From: Terriglobales bacterium
Lineage (GTDB): Bacteria; Acidobacteriota; Terriglobia; Terriglobales; Acidobacteriaceae
Reading direction: 5' to 3'
DNA: 64,000 nt
Assembly (NCBI GenBank): GCA_035764005.1
Contig: DASTZZ010000019.1
Location: 144,915-208,914 of the forward strand
Part shown: positions 25,948 to 35,070 of the stretch, piece by piece
Numbering within the stretch: position 1 is the first letter of the stretch
Layout of the letters: every line of letters starts with the position of its first letter
Made by a program: the position numbers and the translations under genes
Notes under the pieces: model-generated
Databases searched by the model: none
The model's input: only the letters and a program-made list of their open reading frames with translations
Told to the model about the DNA's origin: nothing

Positions 25948-27387
25948 TTATCGCGCTGATCCGATAGGTTCTTTAATCGAATCCGGAATTGGCAGCTCGA
26001 GCAACCTTCTCGCGTTCTCAAAACATATATTGCGAATCATCGAACCGATGAGCTCTTCATCATCGGGTAATTCCTCTGCTTCGATTTCGTTTCCGATCAG
26101 ATTGCAGAGAACGCGGCGGAAGTACTCGTGCCGTGGGTGCGACATGAACGAACGCGAGTCGGTCACCATGCCCACAAAGCGGGAGAGCAGACCGCAATTT
26201 GAGAGCGCGTTCATCTGCCACTCCATGCCTTCTTTTTGATCGAGGAACCACCAGCCGCTGCCGAACTGCACTTTGCCGGGAATGCTGCCATCCTGGAAGC
26301 TGCCGATGATCGTGGCGAAGACGTAATTGTCAGCGGGATTCACGTTGTAAACGATGATCTTAGGGAGTTGATTGTCCTGATCGAGGCGATCGAGATAGCG
26401 CGCCAGCGACTCGGCTTGTGGCCAGTCTCCTATAGCATCGAAACCGGTATCGCGGCCCAACGTCTTGTTTGCACGTGTGTTCCCATTCCGGTACGAGCCT
26501 AGATGAAGCTGCTTCGTCCACCCTTTGTCCGCGTCCAAATGCCCGAAGAAGAGCATAAGGAACGCTCCGAACTTTCCGGCCTCATCCGCACTGGCTCTCT
26601 TCCCACTCCGGGTTTTCTCGAAGATGGCCGACGCCTCAGCTTCTGAGCAGAATTCGGTGTAGCAATAAGCCAGTCCGTGGTCCGATAAGCGGCAGCCATG
26701 ATCGTGAAAATCCTGGTGGCGCTTTCGTATGGCATCGAGAAAGTCGCTGAATTTCGCGATGTGCGTGTTCGCGGCAGTGCCCAGTTCTTCAATCCATTGG
26801 TTGAATCCTTCGGGATCGTCGACTCGCAGCGCGCGATCCGGACGGAATGTTGGGAATACAGCTGTTGCCGACCCGCTGCGTTGGATCCGCTCGTGATATT
26901 CGAGCGTCTGAGCCGGGTCATCCGTGGTACACACAGCAACTACGCGGAACTTCTCCAGAATTCCTTGCGTGCTGAATTCATGTTTCGCGAGCTGTTCGTT
27001 GGCTCGCTTCCAGATGTCCTCAGCCGTGTTTTCGTCGAGCAGGGAGTCGATATTGAAATAGCGCTTTAGCTCAAGATGCGTCCAGTGATACAGCGGATTG
27101 CGCAGCGTATGCGGTACTGTCCGCGCCCACGCCAAAAACTTCTCGTACGGCTTGGCATTGCCGGTACAGTATCGTTCTGGAACGCCGTTGGCGCGCATCG
27201 CGCGCCATTTATAGTGATCGCCTTCGAGCCAGATTTCCGTCAGATCGCGAAAGCGACGATTCTCAGCAATGTCCTTTGCAGAAAGATGGCAATGGTAGTC
27301 CAGGATCGGTTCGTCAGCGGCATACTCCTGATACAGATTTCGTGCTGTCTTGCTGCGCAGAAGAAAGTTCTCGGTAATGAATCCCAT
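25948..27387 (-). CDS. uxaC: Glucuronate/uronate isomerase
   Basis: 479 residues, close to the family norm of about 470. 'ILDYHCHLSAKDIAENRRF' carries the two metal-binding His residues of the amidohydrolase-like barrel. 'GDHYKWRAMRANGVPERYCTG', 'LGSYRNGNTRANKTLGRDTG' and 'SGWWFLDQKEGMEWQMNALS' are diagnostic UxaC blocks. It isomerises D-glucuronate to D-fructuronate or D-galacturonate to D-tagaturonate in the cytoplasm. No other uronate genes (uxuA, uxaA, kdgK) are adjacent, so the pathway must be dispersed. It fits with the plant-polysaccharide hydrolase near 5 kb. Confidence 0.95.
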   Translation of the reverse strand: MGFITENFLLRSKTARNLYQEYAADEPILDYHCHLSAKDIAENRRFRDLTEIWLEGDHYKWRAMRANGVPERYCTGNAKPYEKFLAWARTVPHTLRNPLYHWTHLELKRYFNIDSLLDENTAEDIWKRANEQLAKHEFSTQGILEKFRVVAVCTTDDPAQTLEYHERIQRSGSATAVFPTFRPDRALRVDDPEGFNQWIEELGTAANTHIAKFSDFLDAIRKRHQDFHDHGCRLSDHGLAYCYTEFCSEAEASAIFEKTRSGKRASADEAGKFGAFLMLFFGHLDADKGWTKQLHLGSYRNGNTRANKTLGRDTGFDAIGDWPQAESLARYLDRLDQDNQLPKIIVYNVNPADNYVFATIIGSFQDGSIPGKVQFGSGWWFLDQKEGMEWQMNALSNCGLLSRFVGMVTDSRSFMSHPRHEYFRRVLCNLIGNEIEAEELPDDEELIGSMIRNICFENARRLLELPIPDSIKEPIGSAR

Positions 27388-27627
27388 TTTGGTCTCACTT
27401 GTATAACATCTAGCCGATGTCTCAGCTAAGGGCTGATTATCAATTTTCTCCAGGGTGTGTCAGCAACTGTGTTGCATTGCGAAACGTTGAAATTTTCCGT
27501 TTAAGTGCCGCGCTTTTCTGCGGTACTCGTGTGTCAAAACGAACTCTTCGAGTGCCGCAATGACATCCAACTGCAGTCAGGGCGTAACGGTCCTATTTAT
27601 CCCACCGCAGTCGCACACCATCTTATT

Positions 27628-27650
27628 GGGCGCAGCATGAAGCTGCGCCC
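27628..27650 (+). terminator. Strong GC hairpin followed by T-run, between uxaC and TonB receptor genes
   Basis: A perfect 9-bp stem (GGGCGCAGC / GCTGCGCCC) with loop ATGAA is followed by ACTTTTTAAT on the + strand, a good intrinsic-terminator shape. Both flanking genes are on the minus strand, so it would end + strand (antisense) transcripts. In the minus direction it lies 31 nt after the receptor stop but without a T-run. It could instead be a dispersed palindromic repeat. Confidence 0.45.
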
Positions 27651-27680
27651 ACTTTTTAATACGAGCTAACGAACGAATAG

Positions 27681-30600
27681 TTAGAAGATCACTTTCAACG
27701 CGAGCTGTCCGATGCGCGGATCACCCGCGCCGGTGATCTGGCCGAAGCTGCTCGAATTGAAACTCGCGATCCCGGTGCTGGCGGATGGATCGTTCAAGTT
27801 CACACGATTGAAGACGTTGAAGTACTCGGCGCGGAACTGCAGTTTCCATCGCTCCGTCATGGTGAAGTTCTTCATCAGTCCCATGTCCCAGGTCCAATAC
27901 TTCGGCCCGCGCAGCGCGCCTTTACCCGTATTGCCGAAGGTGCCGAAAGCCGGCTGCTGAAAAGCCCCGGGATTGATCCAGGTTACGCAGTGTGGCGACG
28001 TGCCGCAGTTGTTGCCGCCGTAAGGATTTCCTCCCAGAAAGACGGCGCGGTCAGTGCCGTTCCCGACACCAGACCGGTCGCTTCCGGAACTGAGACCAGA
28101 TGTAATTGTCAGCGGGCGCCCGGTCTGGAATTGTGTCGAACCGCTGAGCATCCACCCGCCCAGTACCTCTCGCAGGGCTGTACTCCAATCCGACATTTGC
28201 GGAAGCTGCAGCACATACGATCCGACAATGCGATGCGTGCGGTCGAACTCCGAAGGTCCTCGATCGAAGACGTGTCGATTCGGATCATTCCACGGTAATG
28301 GCGAAACGCCGCCGGTATCCGCGCCGATCTCGCTCACGTTAGCACCAACTGGCAGGTCGTCGATACTCTTCGACCAGGTATAGCCGCCGATGAGCGTGAT
28401 GTTCTTTGCGCGCTTCTCCAGACTTGCCTGCAACGAGTTGTAGGAAGAATTGATGTCATTCCAACCTTGAAACACATTGTTGTAGACGACATTCTTGGGA
28501 TTGATGGCCTCGAAAGGAAGATTCAATCGACGCGATGCGTCGCAGAATGTCTTGGTTCCACACGCTGCCGGTGGAGTAGCCGTTGGGAACGCGGGATTCA
28601 GTTGTACTGATTCCTTGATATGGCTGCCGTGCGAGCCCACATACGCAAGTTGGGCCAGAAACCCGGCGGGAAACTCATGCTGTAGCCCCAGATTCCATTC
28701 GTTGATGAGAGGCGTTTTGAGTTTCGCGCGATTGTCGAAGCCGATGATTTGCAACGGCAATGGAAAGACGTAGCTGGAGGGTACCGGGAGCGCCTGCGGG
28801 AAGGGATTGCTGATCGCATTGCACCCGGCGGTCTTCTGGCAGTATGGATCGCTGAATGGACCGGGTGGTGGCGTCAGCGGCCCGATTTGCGGACTGAAAG
28901 GCGTGAGGTCAACCACACGGTTGTTTGCCAGTCCTGTCATGCGAGTGTCATAGAACATGCCAAAGCCTCCGCGCAGGCTGGTCTTGCTGTCGCCGAAAAC
29001 GTCATAGGCGAAGCCAAGGCGTGGCGCGAAGTTGATCATGTTCGACTGGACTCCGCGCTCCGGCACGCCCGCGTCGCCGACGAAGAACAATCCCGGCGGC
29101 GCATTGGGATAGATCTGCGAGGTCGGCCCACCGGGAATCGCGTCGGCGATGTTGAATACCTCCGTCCGGTGCTTGATCTCGTCCCAGGCTTGGAACGGCT
29201 CCCAGCGTAAACCCGCAGTCAGTGTCAGCTTGCGGCTCGCGTGGAAGTCGTCCTGCAGATACAGTCCGGGAAAATTGTTGCGGATGTTCTTGAATTCACC
29301 GGCGCCTTGCTGAAAGGTGTTCAGCGTTCCTTTAAGAAAATTGTTGAGATTCGAAAAAGTAAACGTTCCGTATCCGAAAAACCCGGGATTAGTGATGTCT
29401 ACCTTGCTGGTCTCGATGACCCCGCCAAACTTGAGCGTGTGCCGTCCGACAACCCAGCTCACATCATCGCTCCAGGTATAGTTGTTGCGCTTGAAGACGG
29501 CGTGCAAGTTGTCGCCGATGCTGAAGCCGCTCAATCCCGAAACACTAATCGTCTGAATGCCTTTACCGAAATTGGGCTGGAAGATATTGACACCAAAATC
29601 AGATACATCCGGCACGTTGGCTGCCGGCCCACGATCCGAGGTCTCACGCGCGTAGCTAAAACGAAAATCGTTCAGCAAGCGCGCCGAGAAAACGTGGCTT
29701 TCGTGAAGCAGATAATTCTGATTCACGATGGCGTTGGTTCCGTCTGTGTAATCCAGGATGTTGGCCGGATCGAAGACGGGGTCTTTGTGGTACCGGTTGT
29801 AATCATAGCGGAAGGTCAAGCGATCATTGTTCGTAATCGAATGGTCAACTCGACCGAGGATTTCGTTGTAATTCTCGTGGTCCGGCTGCGCGTAGGTTAC
29901 TCGCGGCTGACCGGTCGAATCAAAGCTGCCGGGATCGCCCAGTGGGACGAGCTTCAGTAAATTGACTATTGCTGGGTCGGTGGCATTCCCACGTTGCACA
30001 GCACTGAATACACTCTTGGTCGTCGGGTTTCCCAGATTGCGGATCTGCGTGCCCTGATACCCCACAAAGAAAAACGTTTTGTCATGGATGATCGGGCCGC
30101 CAATGGTGCCACCGAACTGATTGCGCTTTAGCTGATCGCGACCATGGTCATAAGCACTGAAATTCGAACCCCAGTTCCTCGCATTAAAAAGAGCGTTCCG
30201 CAAGAACTCGAATGCATCACCGTGAATTTGGTTGGTCCCTGACTTGGTCACCACGTTCACCACGCCGCCGGCGTTCTGGCCGTATTCGGCGCCGTAGTTG
30301 CTCGTCTGCACACTGAACTCCTGCAGCGCGTCCGGAAATGGGAATGGCTGGTTCACGTTGCTGTACTCGTCGACGAAATTGCCGCCGTCAAGCTGATAAC
30401 TGGTCTGGTTTTGTCGTGAACCGTTGATCGAGTACGTCACCGCGCCGGGAAAGGTCTTCTGTCCTCCTTGGTCCGCGCCGCCATTGTTCGGATCGTTGAC
30501 TGTGCCCGGGACCAACAGCGTAAGTTGCGCAGCATTGCGCCCTTCCAGCGGTAGGTCGAGAACGCGCTGGCCTTCCAGCACTTGCTTCATGGTCGGAGTC

Positions 30601-30977
30601 GTGGTGTCCACCTGCAGCTGCGTGCCGGTAACCTCCACCGTCTCCGTAGGGGAGCCTATTTGCAGCTGCGAATTTACGGTAAGAGTCTGATTGGCCAGCA
30701 AAGTGACGTTCTGCTTCGAAGTACGGAACCCGGACGCTTCAGCCGATACTGAGTACTGTGCCGGTTTCAGAGAGGGGATCACGTAATAACCCTGCGAGTC
30801 TGCGACGGCGGTCCGACTCAGTGCAGTTCCGGCTTCGACCGCCGTGACCTTAGCTCCGGGAAGCACCGCTCCCGAAGAGTCAGATACGGTTCCAACAATA
30901 CTGCCGAGTCCTTGGGCAAACGAAATTGCGCTGAGCAGTAAGACAACAAAACAAACGGCTATCAGATGCTTCTTCAT
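27681..30977 (-). CDS. TonB-dependent receptor with N-terminal carboxypeptidase-regulatory-like domain (Oar-like)
   Basis: 1098 residues, preceded by AGGAG. Signal peptide (MKKHLIAVCFVVLLLSAISFAQG), then a CarboxypepD_reg domain at about 25-110 (GSIVGTVSDSSGAVLPGAKV). The plug at about 115-250 has 'VLDLPLEGRNAAQLTLLVPG' and 'NYGAEYGQNAGGVVNVVTKS'. A long beta-barrel ends in an aromatic C-terminus ('GQLALKVIF'). The final Phe is the outer-membrane insertion signal. Proteins of this type are the dominant outer-membrane receptors of Acidobacteriota and probably import large substrates such as oligosaccharides or peptides with TonB/ExbBD energy. The substrate is unknown; no SusD-type partner is present. 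Confidence 0.93.
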   Translation of the reverse strand: MKKHLIAVCFVVLLLSAISFAQGLGSIVGTVSDSSGAVLPGAKVTAVEAGTALSRTAVADSQGYYVIPSLKPAQYSVSAEASGFRTSKQNVTLLANQTLTVNSQLQIGSPTETVEVTGTQLQVDTTTPTMKQVLEGQRVLDLPLEGRNAAQLTLLVPGTVNDPNNGGADQGGQKTFPGAVTYSINGSRQNQTSYQLDGGNFVDEYSNVNQPFPFPDALQEFSVQTSNYGAEYGQNAGGVVNVVTKSGTNQIHGDAFEFLRNALFNARNWGSNFSAYDHGRDQLKRNQFGGTIGGPIIHDKTFFFVGYQGTQIRNLGNPTTKSVFSAVQRGNATDPAIVNLLKLVPLGDPGSFDSTGQPRVTYAQPDHENYNEILGRVDHSITNNDRLTFRYDYNRYHKDPVFDPANILDYTDGTNAIVNQNYLLHESHVFSARLLNDFRFSYARETSDRGPAANVPDVSDFGVNIFQPNFGKGIQTISVSGLSGFSIGDNLHAVFKRNNYTWSDDVSWVVGRHTLKFGGVIETSKVDITNPGFFGYGTFTFSNLNNFLKGTLNTFQQGAGEFKNIRNNFPGLYLQDDFHASRKLTLTAGLRWEPFQAWDEIKHRTEVFNIADAIPGGPTSQIYPNAPPGLFFVGDAGVPERGVQSNMINFAPRLGFAYDVFGDSKTSLRGGFGMFYDTRMTGLANNRVVDLTPFSPQIGPLTPPPGPFSDPYCQKTAGCNAISNPFPQALPVPSSYVFPLPLQIIGFDNRAKLKTPLINEWNLGLQHEFPAGFLAQLAYVGSHGSHIKESVQLNPAFPTATPPAACGTKTFCDASRRLNLPFEAINPKNVVYNNVFQGWNDINSSYNSLQASLEKRAKNITLIGGYTWSKSIDDLPVGANVSEIGADTGGVSPLPWNDPNRHVFDRGPSEFDRTHRIVGSYVLQLPQMSDWSTALREVLGGWMLSGSTQFQTGRPLTITSGLSSGSDRSGVGNGTDRAVFLGGNPYGGNNCGTSPHCVTWINPGAFQQPAFGTFGNTGKGALRGPKYWTWDMGLMKNFTMTERWKLQFRAEYFNVFNRVNLNDPSASTGIASFNSSSFGQITGAGDPRIGQLALKVIF

Positions 30978-31245
30978 CGTTTCTCTCCTGGGATAGAGGG
31001 AAGAACAAAAGCGGCGCCGCGAGTTGTTAGAGCAAAACTATTGCTTGGAAATTCGGACGCAGCTTGACCGCTTTTGCCGCACGCGCTTCCCTCAAGGTGA
31101 GCGGCATCATGTTGGGCGACGATTGGCTTTGTCAAGACCAGATACTTAAAACGGTATGTTTAGCAAAACTGAACCGTTCCATCGCTTCCACAGGTTGAAA
31201 CTCAGCGAGTGTCAACGATGGGAGTCGATTTCATTGGGTTCCACT

Positions 31246-32130
31246 TTACTGGAGAGCTCGCCGAACAAATTCAGCAATCGTCAGGGTAAGCGGACGCGGA
31301 TAAGGACCATTCACCATCGCGAGCGCCTGATTACGTACAAGCTTCTGGCCGGAGATGCGCATGGTGTGGAAGAAACGGGATTGTCCCTTGAGAGAGAACT
31401 CCGGAAGAATGGAGTAGCCGAAGCCCGATTCAACCAGGCGTTTGATGGCCTCCGTATCCGCCGCTTCCATGATCACATTCGGCTCAATGCCGGCATGAGC
31501 GAAGAAGCCATCGATGATTGTGCGCATGTTGCTTTGTTTCGGATAGAGCAGCCATGGCACGCGCGCCAGTTCTGAAGCGCGAATCGAGCCGATTTGTCCG
31601 CCGCGGACGCGGCTCGCCGATGGACGCACCACCAGCAATTCTTCGTCGAACAGCGGGATAGTGGTGACACTGGGTTCGGATAGCGGAAGCGAGATCAGTC
31701 CCAAATCGAAACGACGGTCCAGCAGCCCGGCGACGATCTCTTCGGTATTGGCAACGGTTACGTGCAGTTCCGTGCGTGGATACTGCTTGCGCAACATCCG
31801 AAGCGGCCGGCCCAGACGGTATACGAGCGTGGTCACGCCTGTCGCAAAGTGAAATGGACGTGTGTCTTCCTGGGGCTGACCGTGAAAATCCGTCTCGATC
31901 CGCCGAATCTGGTCGACCACCGATCGCGCCTGCTCGGCCAGCCGATGGGCCATCGATGTAGGCAGGAGCTTCCGGCCGGAGCGCACGAAGAGTTCAGTCT
32001 TTAAGTGCTCCGCCAGGTTCTGAAGCTGGAGACTCACTGCGGCAGGTGACAAATGAACACGTTCGGCTCCGCGCGTGACGCTGCCAGTCTCGAGCACCGA
32101 CAGAAATACCTCAAGCTGATGGACGTCCAC
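31246..32130 (-). CDS. LysR-family transcriptional regulator
   Basis: 294 residues, standard LTTR length. The N-terminal winged helix 'HQLEVFLSVLETGSVTRGAE' then 'LSPAAVSLQLQNLAEHLKTE' is the HTH_1 recognition region. The periplasmic-binding-protein-like effector domain covers about 90-290 ('HFATGVTTLVYRLGRPLRML', 'FDLGLISLPLSEPSVTTIPL', 'GFGYSILPEF'). The effector and target are unknown. It is transcribed away from nothing obvious: the neighbours on both sides are also minus-strand, so it may act on the receptor gene downstream or at a distant site. Confidence 0.92.
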   Translation of the reverse strand: MDVHQLEVFLSVLETGSVTRGAERVHLSPAAVSLQLQNLAEHLKTELFVRSGRKLLPTSMAHRLAEQARSVVDQIRRIETDFHGQPQEDTRPFHFATGVTTLVYRLGRPLRMLRKQYPRTELHVTVANTEEIVAGLLDRRFDLGLISLPLSEPSVTTIPLFDEELLVVRPSASRVRGGQIGSIRASELARVPWLLYPKQSNMRTIIDGFFAHAGIEPNVIMEAADTEAIKRLVESGFGYSILPEFSLKGQSRFFHTMRISGQKLVRNQALAMVNGPYPRPLTLTIAEFVRRALQ

Positions 32131-32222
32131 ATGGCTCCTGAGCTGCTGAAGTGAGGACGCTCGATACTTTAGTTCGGCTAAAGATTCTTTTCAATAGAAC
32201 CAGTTTGACAGGACAGATGCCA

Positions 32223-32300
32223 AGGACCAGCATGAAGGTACGCACGCAGGCTAGCTGCTGGTCCTGGAGCACCACAGACTCTGGATTCAGCAGCTTTTTT
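32223..32300 (+). ncRNA. Possible + strand structured RNA with competing hairpins and terminator
   Basis: A 10-bp perfect stem (AGGACCAGCA 32223-32232, TGCTGGTCCT 32256-32265) competes with a second stem (AGCTGCTG 32253-32260, CAGCAGCT 32288-32295) that is followed by TTTTTGTTT. This is terminator/antiterminator geometry. No + strand gene is upstream or downstream; both neighbours are on the minus strand. A TTGACA lies about 15 nt before the first stem, but no clear -10 box is visible. Confidence 0.35.
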
Positions 32301-32329
32301 GTTTCCGGCAGACGTAGCTAAATTCTGAG

Positions 32330-33319
32330 TCACACTTCTCTGCTGAGCGCCGGTTCAGCCGCCTCGGCGCTGGCTGCGTTCAGCAGATCGATCTCGCCTG
32401 AGCTCAGTTTGAGCTTGGTCGCCTCGATCAGGTCGGTGAGTTGATCAAGTTTCGTCGCGCTGGCAATCGGCGCCGTGATGCTGGGACGTGCCATGAGCCA
32501 GGCGAGCGCGACGCGCGCCGGCGTTGAGTTGCGCTCGTTCGAGATGCGATCGAGAGCATCGAGAATGCGGAAGCCGCGTTCGTTCAGGTATTTTTCCACG
32601 CGTGAGCCTCGTGCCTTCCCGGCGGCATCAGCTTTCGAGCGATATTTCCCCGTGAGAAATCCACTTGCCAGTGAAAAATACGGAATCACTCCGAGTCCCT
32701 CGCGCATACAAACATCTTCGAGTGTGGATTCGTAGTCATTCCGTTCATAAAGGTTGTAGTGCGGCTGCAGAGTCTCGTAACGAGGCAGCTTATGCGACTT
32801 GCTCACACGAAGCGCTTCTTGCAGGCGTTGTGCGGAGTAATTGGAAGCGCCGATCGCACGCACCTTGCCCGCTTTGATGAGCTGCGCGAATGCCTCGAGT
32901 GTTTCCTCCAGCGGCGTCTTTGGATCATCCTGGTGCGCCTGATACAAATCGATGTAATCAGTCTGCAAGCGTCGAAGTGAATCTTCGGCAGCCTCCAGGA
33001 TGTACTTCTTTGATAAGCCGGTTTTCCCCGGTCCCATTCCCCATTCGTGGCCGCACTTGGTTGCGAGAATCACTTTCTCGCGATTGCGCCGCTCTTTCAT
33101 CCATTTGCCGATGATGGTCTCCGATTCCCCGCCTTTATTGCCGGGAACCCACTTCGGATAAATGTCGGCAGTGTCAATGAAGTTGAAATCCACGGCAAAG
33201 AAGCCATCCAGAATCCTGAACGATCCTGCTTCATCGAGCGTCCATCCGAAGACGTTGGCTCCAAGGCAGAGCGGCCTCACCTGAATTCCAGAATTGCCCA
33301 GCTTGCGTAGCTCAGCCAT
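32330..33319 (-). CDS. Aldo/keto reductase family protein
   Basis: 329 residues from ATG 33319, preceded by GGAGGAG; a longer open frame upstream adds 37 unlikely residues. (beta/alpha)8 NADPH-dependent oxidoreductase with the full AKR tetrad: Asp and Tyr in 'FIDTADIYPKW', Lys in 'VILATKCGHEW' and His in 'YIDLYQAHQDDP'. 'GVIPYFSLASGFLTGKYRSK' and 'IASATKLDQL' bind NADP phosphate. It belongs to the AKR11/AKR12-like (YajO/IolS) group. The substrate is probably a small aldehyde or sugar-derived carbonyl, not determinable here. Same strand as the nitroreductase gene upstream. Confidence 0.92.
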   Translation of the reverse strand: MAELRKLGNSGIQVRPLCLGANVFGWTLDEAGSFRILDGFFAVDFNFIDTADIYPKWVPGNKGGESETIIGKWMKERRNREKVILATKCGHEWGMGPGKTGLSKKYILEAAEDSLRRLQTDYIDLYQAHQDDPKTPLEETLEAFAQLIKAGKVRAIGASNYSAQRLQEALRVSKSHKLPRYETLQPHYNLYERNDYESTLEDVCMREGLGVIPYFSLASGFLTGKYRSKADAAGKARGSRVEKYLNERGFRILDALDRISNERNSTPARVALAWLMARPSITAPIASATKLDQLTDLIEATKLKLSSGEIDLLNAASAEAAEPALSREV

Positions 33320-33439
33320 CCAACTCCTCCGTGAAGTTGGTTTGATGTCGGTTGCAAGACTCACGATCCACAATGGGACTAGCGCGCATAATGTGGATGG
33401 TCGCTCTGAAGGCGAGTTCCAACAAAGCATTACCCCGCT

Positions 33440-34075
33440 TTAGAGCAGCGTACATGCCTCTTTAAACTCGAGCCGCGGAGCGCGAGGAAAGAGCTTCGCG
33501 TCATCGCCATAGCCAAGATTGCAAAGGAAATTCGACTTCACGTGACCAGCAGGGAAAAACTCCTGCTCACATCCTTCGCATTCTTTGCCGCTGCCGAAAA
33601 ACTCCTCGTCGAGTTTCGCATTATCGAATCCAGACATTGGACCGCAGTCGAGTCCCAACGCCCGTGCAGCAATGATTAAGTAAGCTCCCTGTAGTGATGA
33701 ATTTCGCTTCGCAGTGACTTCGACCAATTGCGGATTGGCGGCAAACATGGCGCGCATTCCAGTATTGTGCGGAAAAAGCTTGGCCAGCTTTTCATAAAAA
33801 AGCAGATCGTAAGCGACGATCACGGTAACTGGTGCCGCCATTGTCTTGTCCACATTGCCCGGTGCGAGCGCAGGACCTAACCGCTCTTTGGCCTGGCGCG
33901 AGCGCACAAACACGAACCGCGCCGGATTCGAGTTCGAACTCGTCGGCCCCCATTTCATCAGCTCGTAGAGCTGCCGCAGCGTGTCGTCGGTGACAGGCTT
34001 ATCCTGCCACCCGCTATAAGTTCGTGCGCTGCGAAATATCTGATCGAGCGCCGCGTCAGCCAGTACATGTTTCAT
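33440..34075 (-). CDS. Nitroreductase-family protein, RutE-like (malonic semialdehyde reductase group)
   Basis: 211 residues from ATG 34075. FMN-binding nitroreductase fold: '[20 protein letters not shown]', '[19 protein letters not shown]' (flavin phosphate site), '[20 protein letters not shown]' and '[19 protein letters not shown]'. The overall pattern is that of RutE/HadB, which reduces malonic semialdehyde with NADPH in pyrimidine ring degradation, but other rut genes are absent here. A six-residue Cys cluster-like insert '[13 protein letters not shown]' is unusual for RutE and could bind a metal. Start chosen for the GGGGGA site. Confidence 0.85.
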   Translation of the reverse strand: MKHVLADAALDQIFRSARTYSGWQDKPVTDDTLRQLYELMKWGPTSSNSNPARFVFVRSRQAKERLGPALAPGNVDKTMAAPVTVIVAYDLLFYEKLAKLFPHNTGMRAMFAANPQLVEVTAKRNSSLQGAYLIIAARALGLDCGPMSGFDNAKLDEEFFGSGKECEGCEQEFFPAGHVKSNFLCNLGYGDDAKLFPRAPRLEFKEACTLL

Positions 34076-34521
34076 GCATTCCCCCGCTCTGCTGATTTTA
34101 AGCAACCGGACGGACACTACAGCATTTTTGCCGTTACTGTAGACCACTCTCGGAAATGTCGAATTCCTCTTTGCATTGTCATCCTTCGGAGCGCGAGGTC
34201 CCAGCGTAGGGAGTCAACGATCCTGGGTTTGCGCTCCGGGGGATCTGCTGTTCCTCGCGTTACCAAGAACAGCAGGTTCCCCGCGGCGCAAAGCAAAAGC
34301 AGGAAGACCGGTTCTCTTTCGCGGCGGCGCGAGGAATGACAATGTCAAAGAAGCAGCGTTTCTGCTGGACTCCATCGGTTCATAGGTTCTAGAAAAATGC
34401 TCTAGTGCCTGCACGGGCTCTTTCTGCAGAATGCTGGATTGCAAAACGGAACGCGGCTGCGCTTCTTGCGGCCCCCTCGGGCCTGCATTTTGGCGGGAAT
34501 TCCTTTTGATCTCGAAAAGCT
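34076..34521. other. 446-nt gap carrying a dispersed palindromic element
   Basis: No coding region seems real here. It holds the inverted-repeat element described at 34174-34344; the remainder is unremarkable. Confidence 0.45.
34174..34344. repeat. Inverted-repeat element (REP/MITE-like family B)
   Basis: The outer ends read CATTGTCATCC (34174) and its inverted counterpart GGAATGACAATG (34333-34344). Inside is a perfect hairpin CTGCTGTTC (34245-34253) / GAACAGCAG (34267-34275). The GTCATCC...GGATGAC ends resemble the element at 39301-39425 and are of a kind I recall as scattered through Acidobacteriota genomes. Confidence 0.5.
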
Positions 34522-35070
34522 TCAGTCGTAGATCGCGCTGCCGTAGCCAGCTTTGCGCGCGGTGTCCTGAAGGTCTTTTAGCTCATCCTGTTGCTCTTGA
34601 AGAACGCCTTTGAGGCGGTTCACTTCCTGCTCTTTTCTCTTCTGCGCCTCGTTGTATTCGGGAGCATTGGTGTAGATGTTGCGATTGTTTTGAACGTAGT
34701 TAACCGTCGACTGCAGCTTGGTGATTTCGGCTTGAATTTCGGCAATGGCCTGCTTCTTGTCCTGAATAGCGGCTTTGAGCTCCTCAGCTGATGGCTGGCC
34801 GTTTTTGTCCGCTTGTTCTGCGCTTGCCGAGGGCTTCTGTTTCACGGTCTTCTTCTTTTGCGAGTCGTCGGAGCTGGTGTCAGTTGAATGATCGGCAGTG
34901 CTGAGGTCATCATTCGTAAGCACCTTGTTTGTGGTAGTGGCCTGCTGCTTGTTTTTTTCGCACTGCTGCCGGGCGATGTCACCGAGGGATTGCGCGCAGA
35001 CGCTCTGGGCCAGCAAGACTGAAGCTACAGCCGACAACACTGCCAACGAAGACTTGATTTGCACCCTCAT
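34522..35070 (-). CDS. Exported coiled-coil hypothetical protein
   Basis: 182 residues from ATG 35070. Signal peptide (MRVQIKSSLAVLSAVASVLLAQSVCAQ), then a Ser/Thr/Asp/Lys-rich disordered region (about 30-80) and a long coiled coil (about 90-175) with heptads such as 'AAIQDKKQAIAEIQAEITKL' and 'NRLKGVLQEQQDELKDLQDT'. No named domain is recognised. Probably periplasmic. The start overlaps the stop of the tandem-PilZ gene (ATGA), so the two are translationally coupled, suggesting a link between c-di-GMP sensing and this envelope protein. Confidence 0.75.
   Translation of the reverse strand: MRVQIKSSLAVLSAVASVLLAQSVCAQSLGDIARQQCEKNKQQATTTNKVLTNDDLSTADHSTDTSSDDSQKKKTVKQKPSASAEQADKNGQPSAEELKAAIQDKKQAIAEIQAEITKLQSTVNYVQNNRNIYTNAPEYNEAQKRKEQEVNRLKGVLQEQQDELKDLQDTARKAGYGSAIYD

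Noticed and set aside
27628..27650. Intrinsic terminator of the TonB-receptor gene
   Set aside because: The T-run is on the opposite strand; kept only as a hairpin with uncertain role.
28749..29960. Open frames antisense to the TonB-dependent receptor
   Set aside because: No domain or ribosome site; the receptor is certain.
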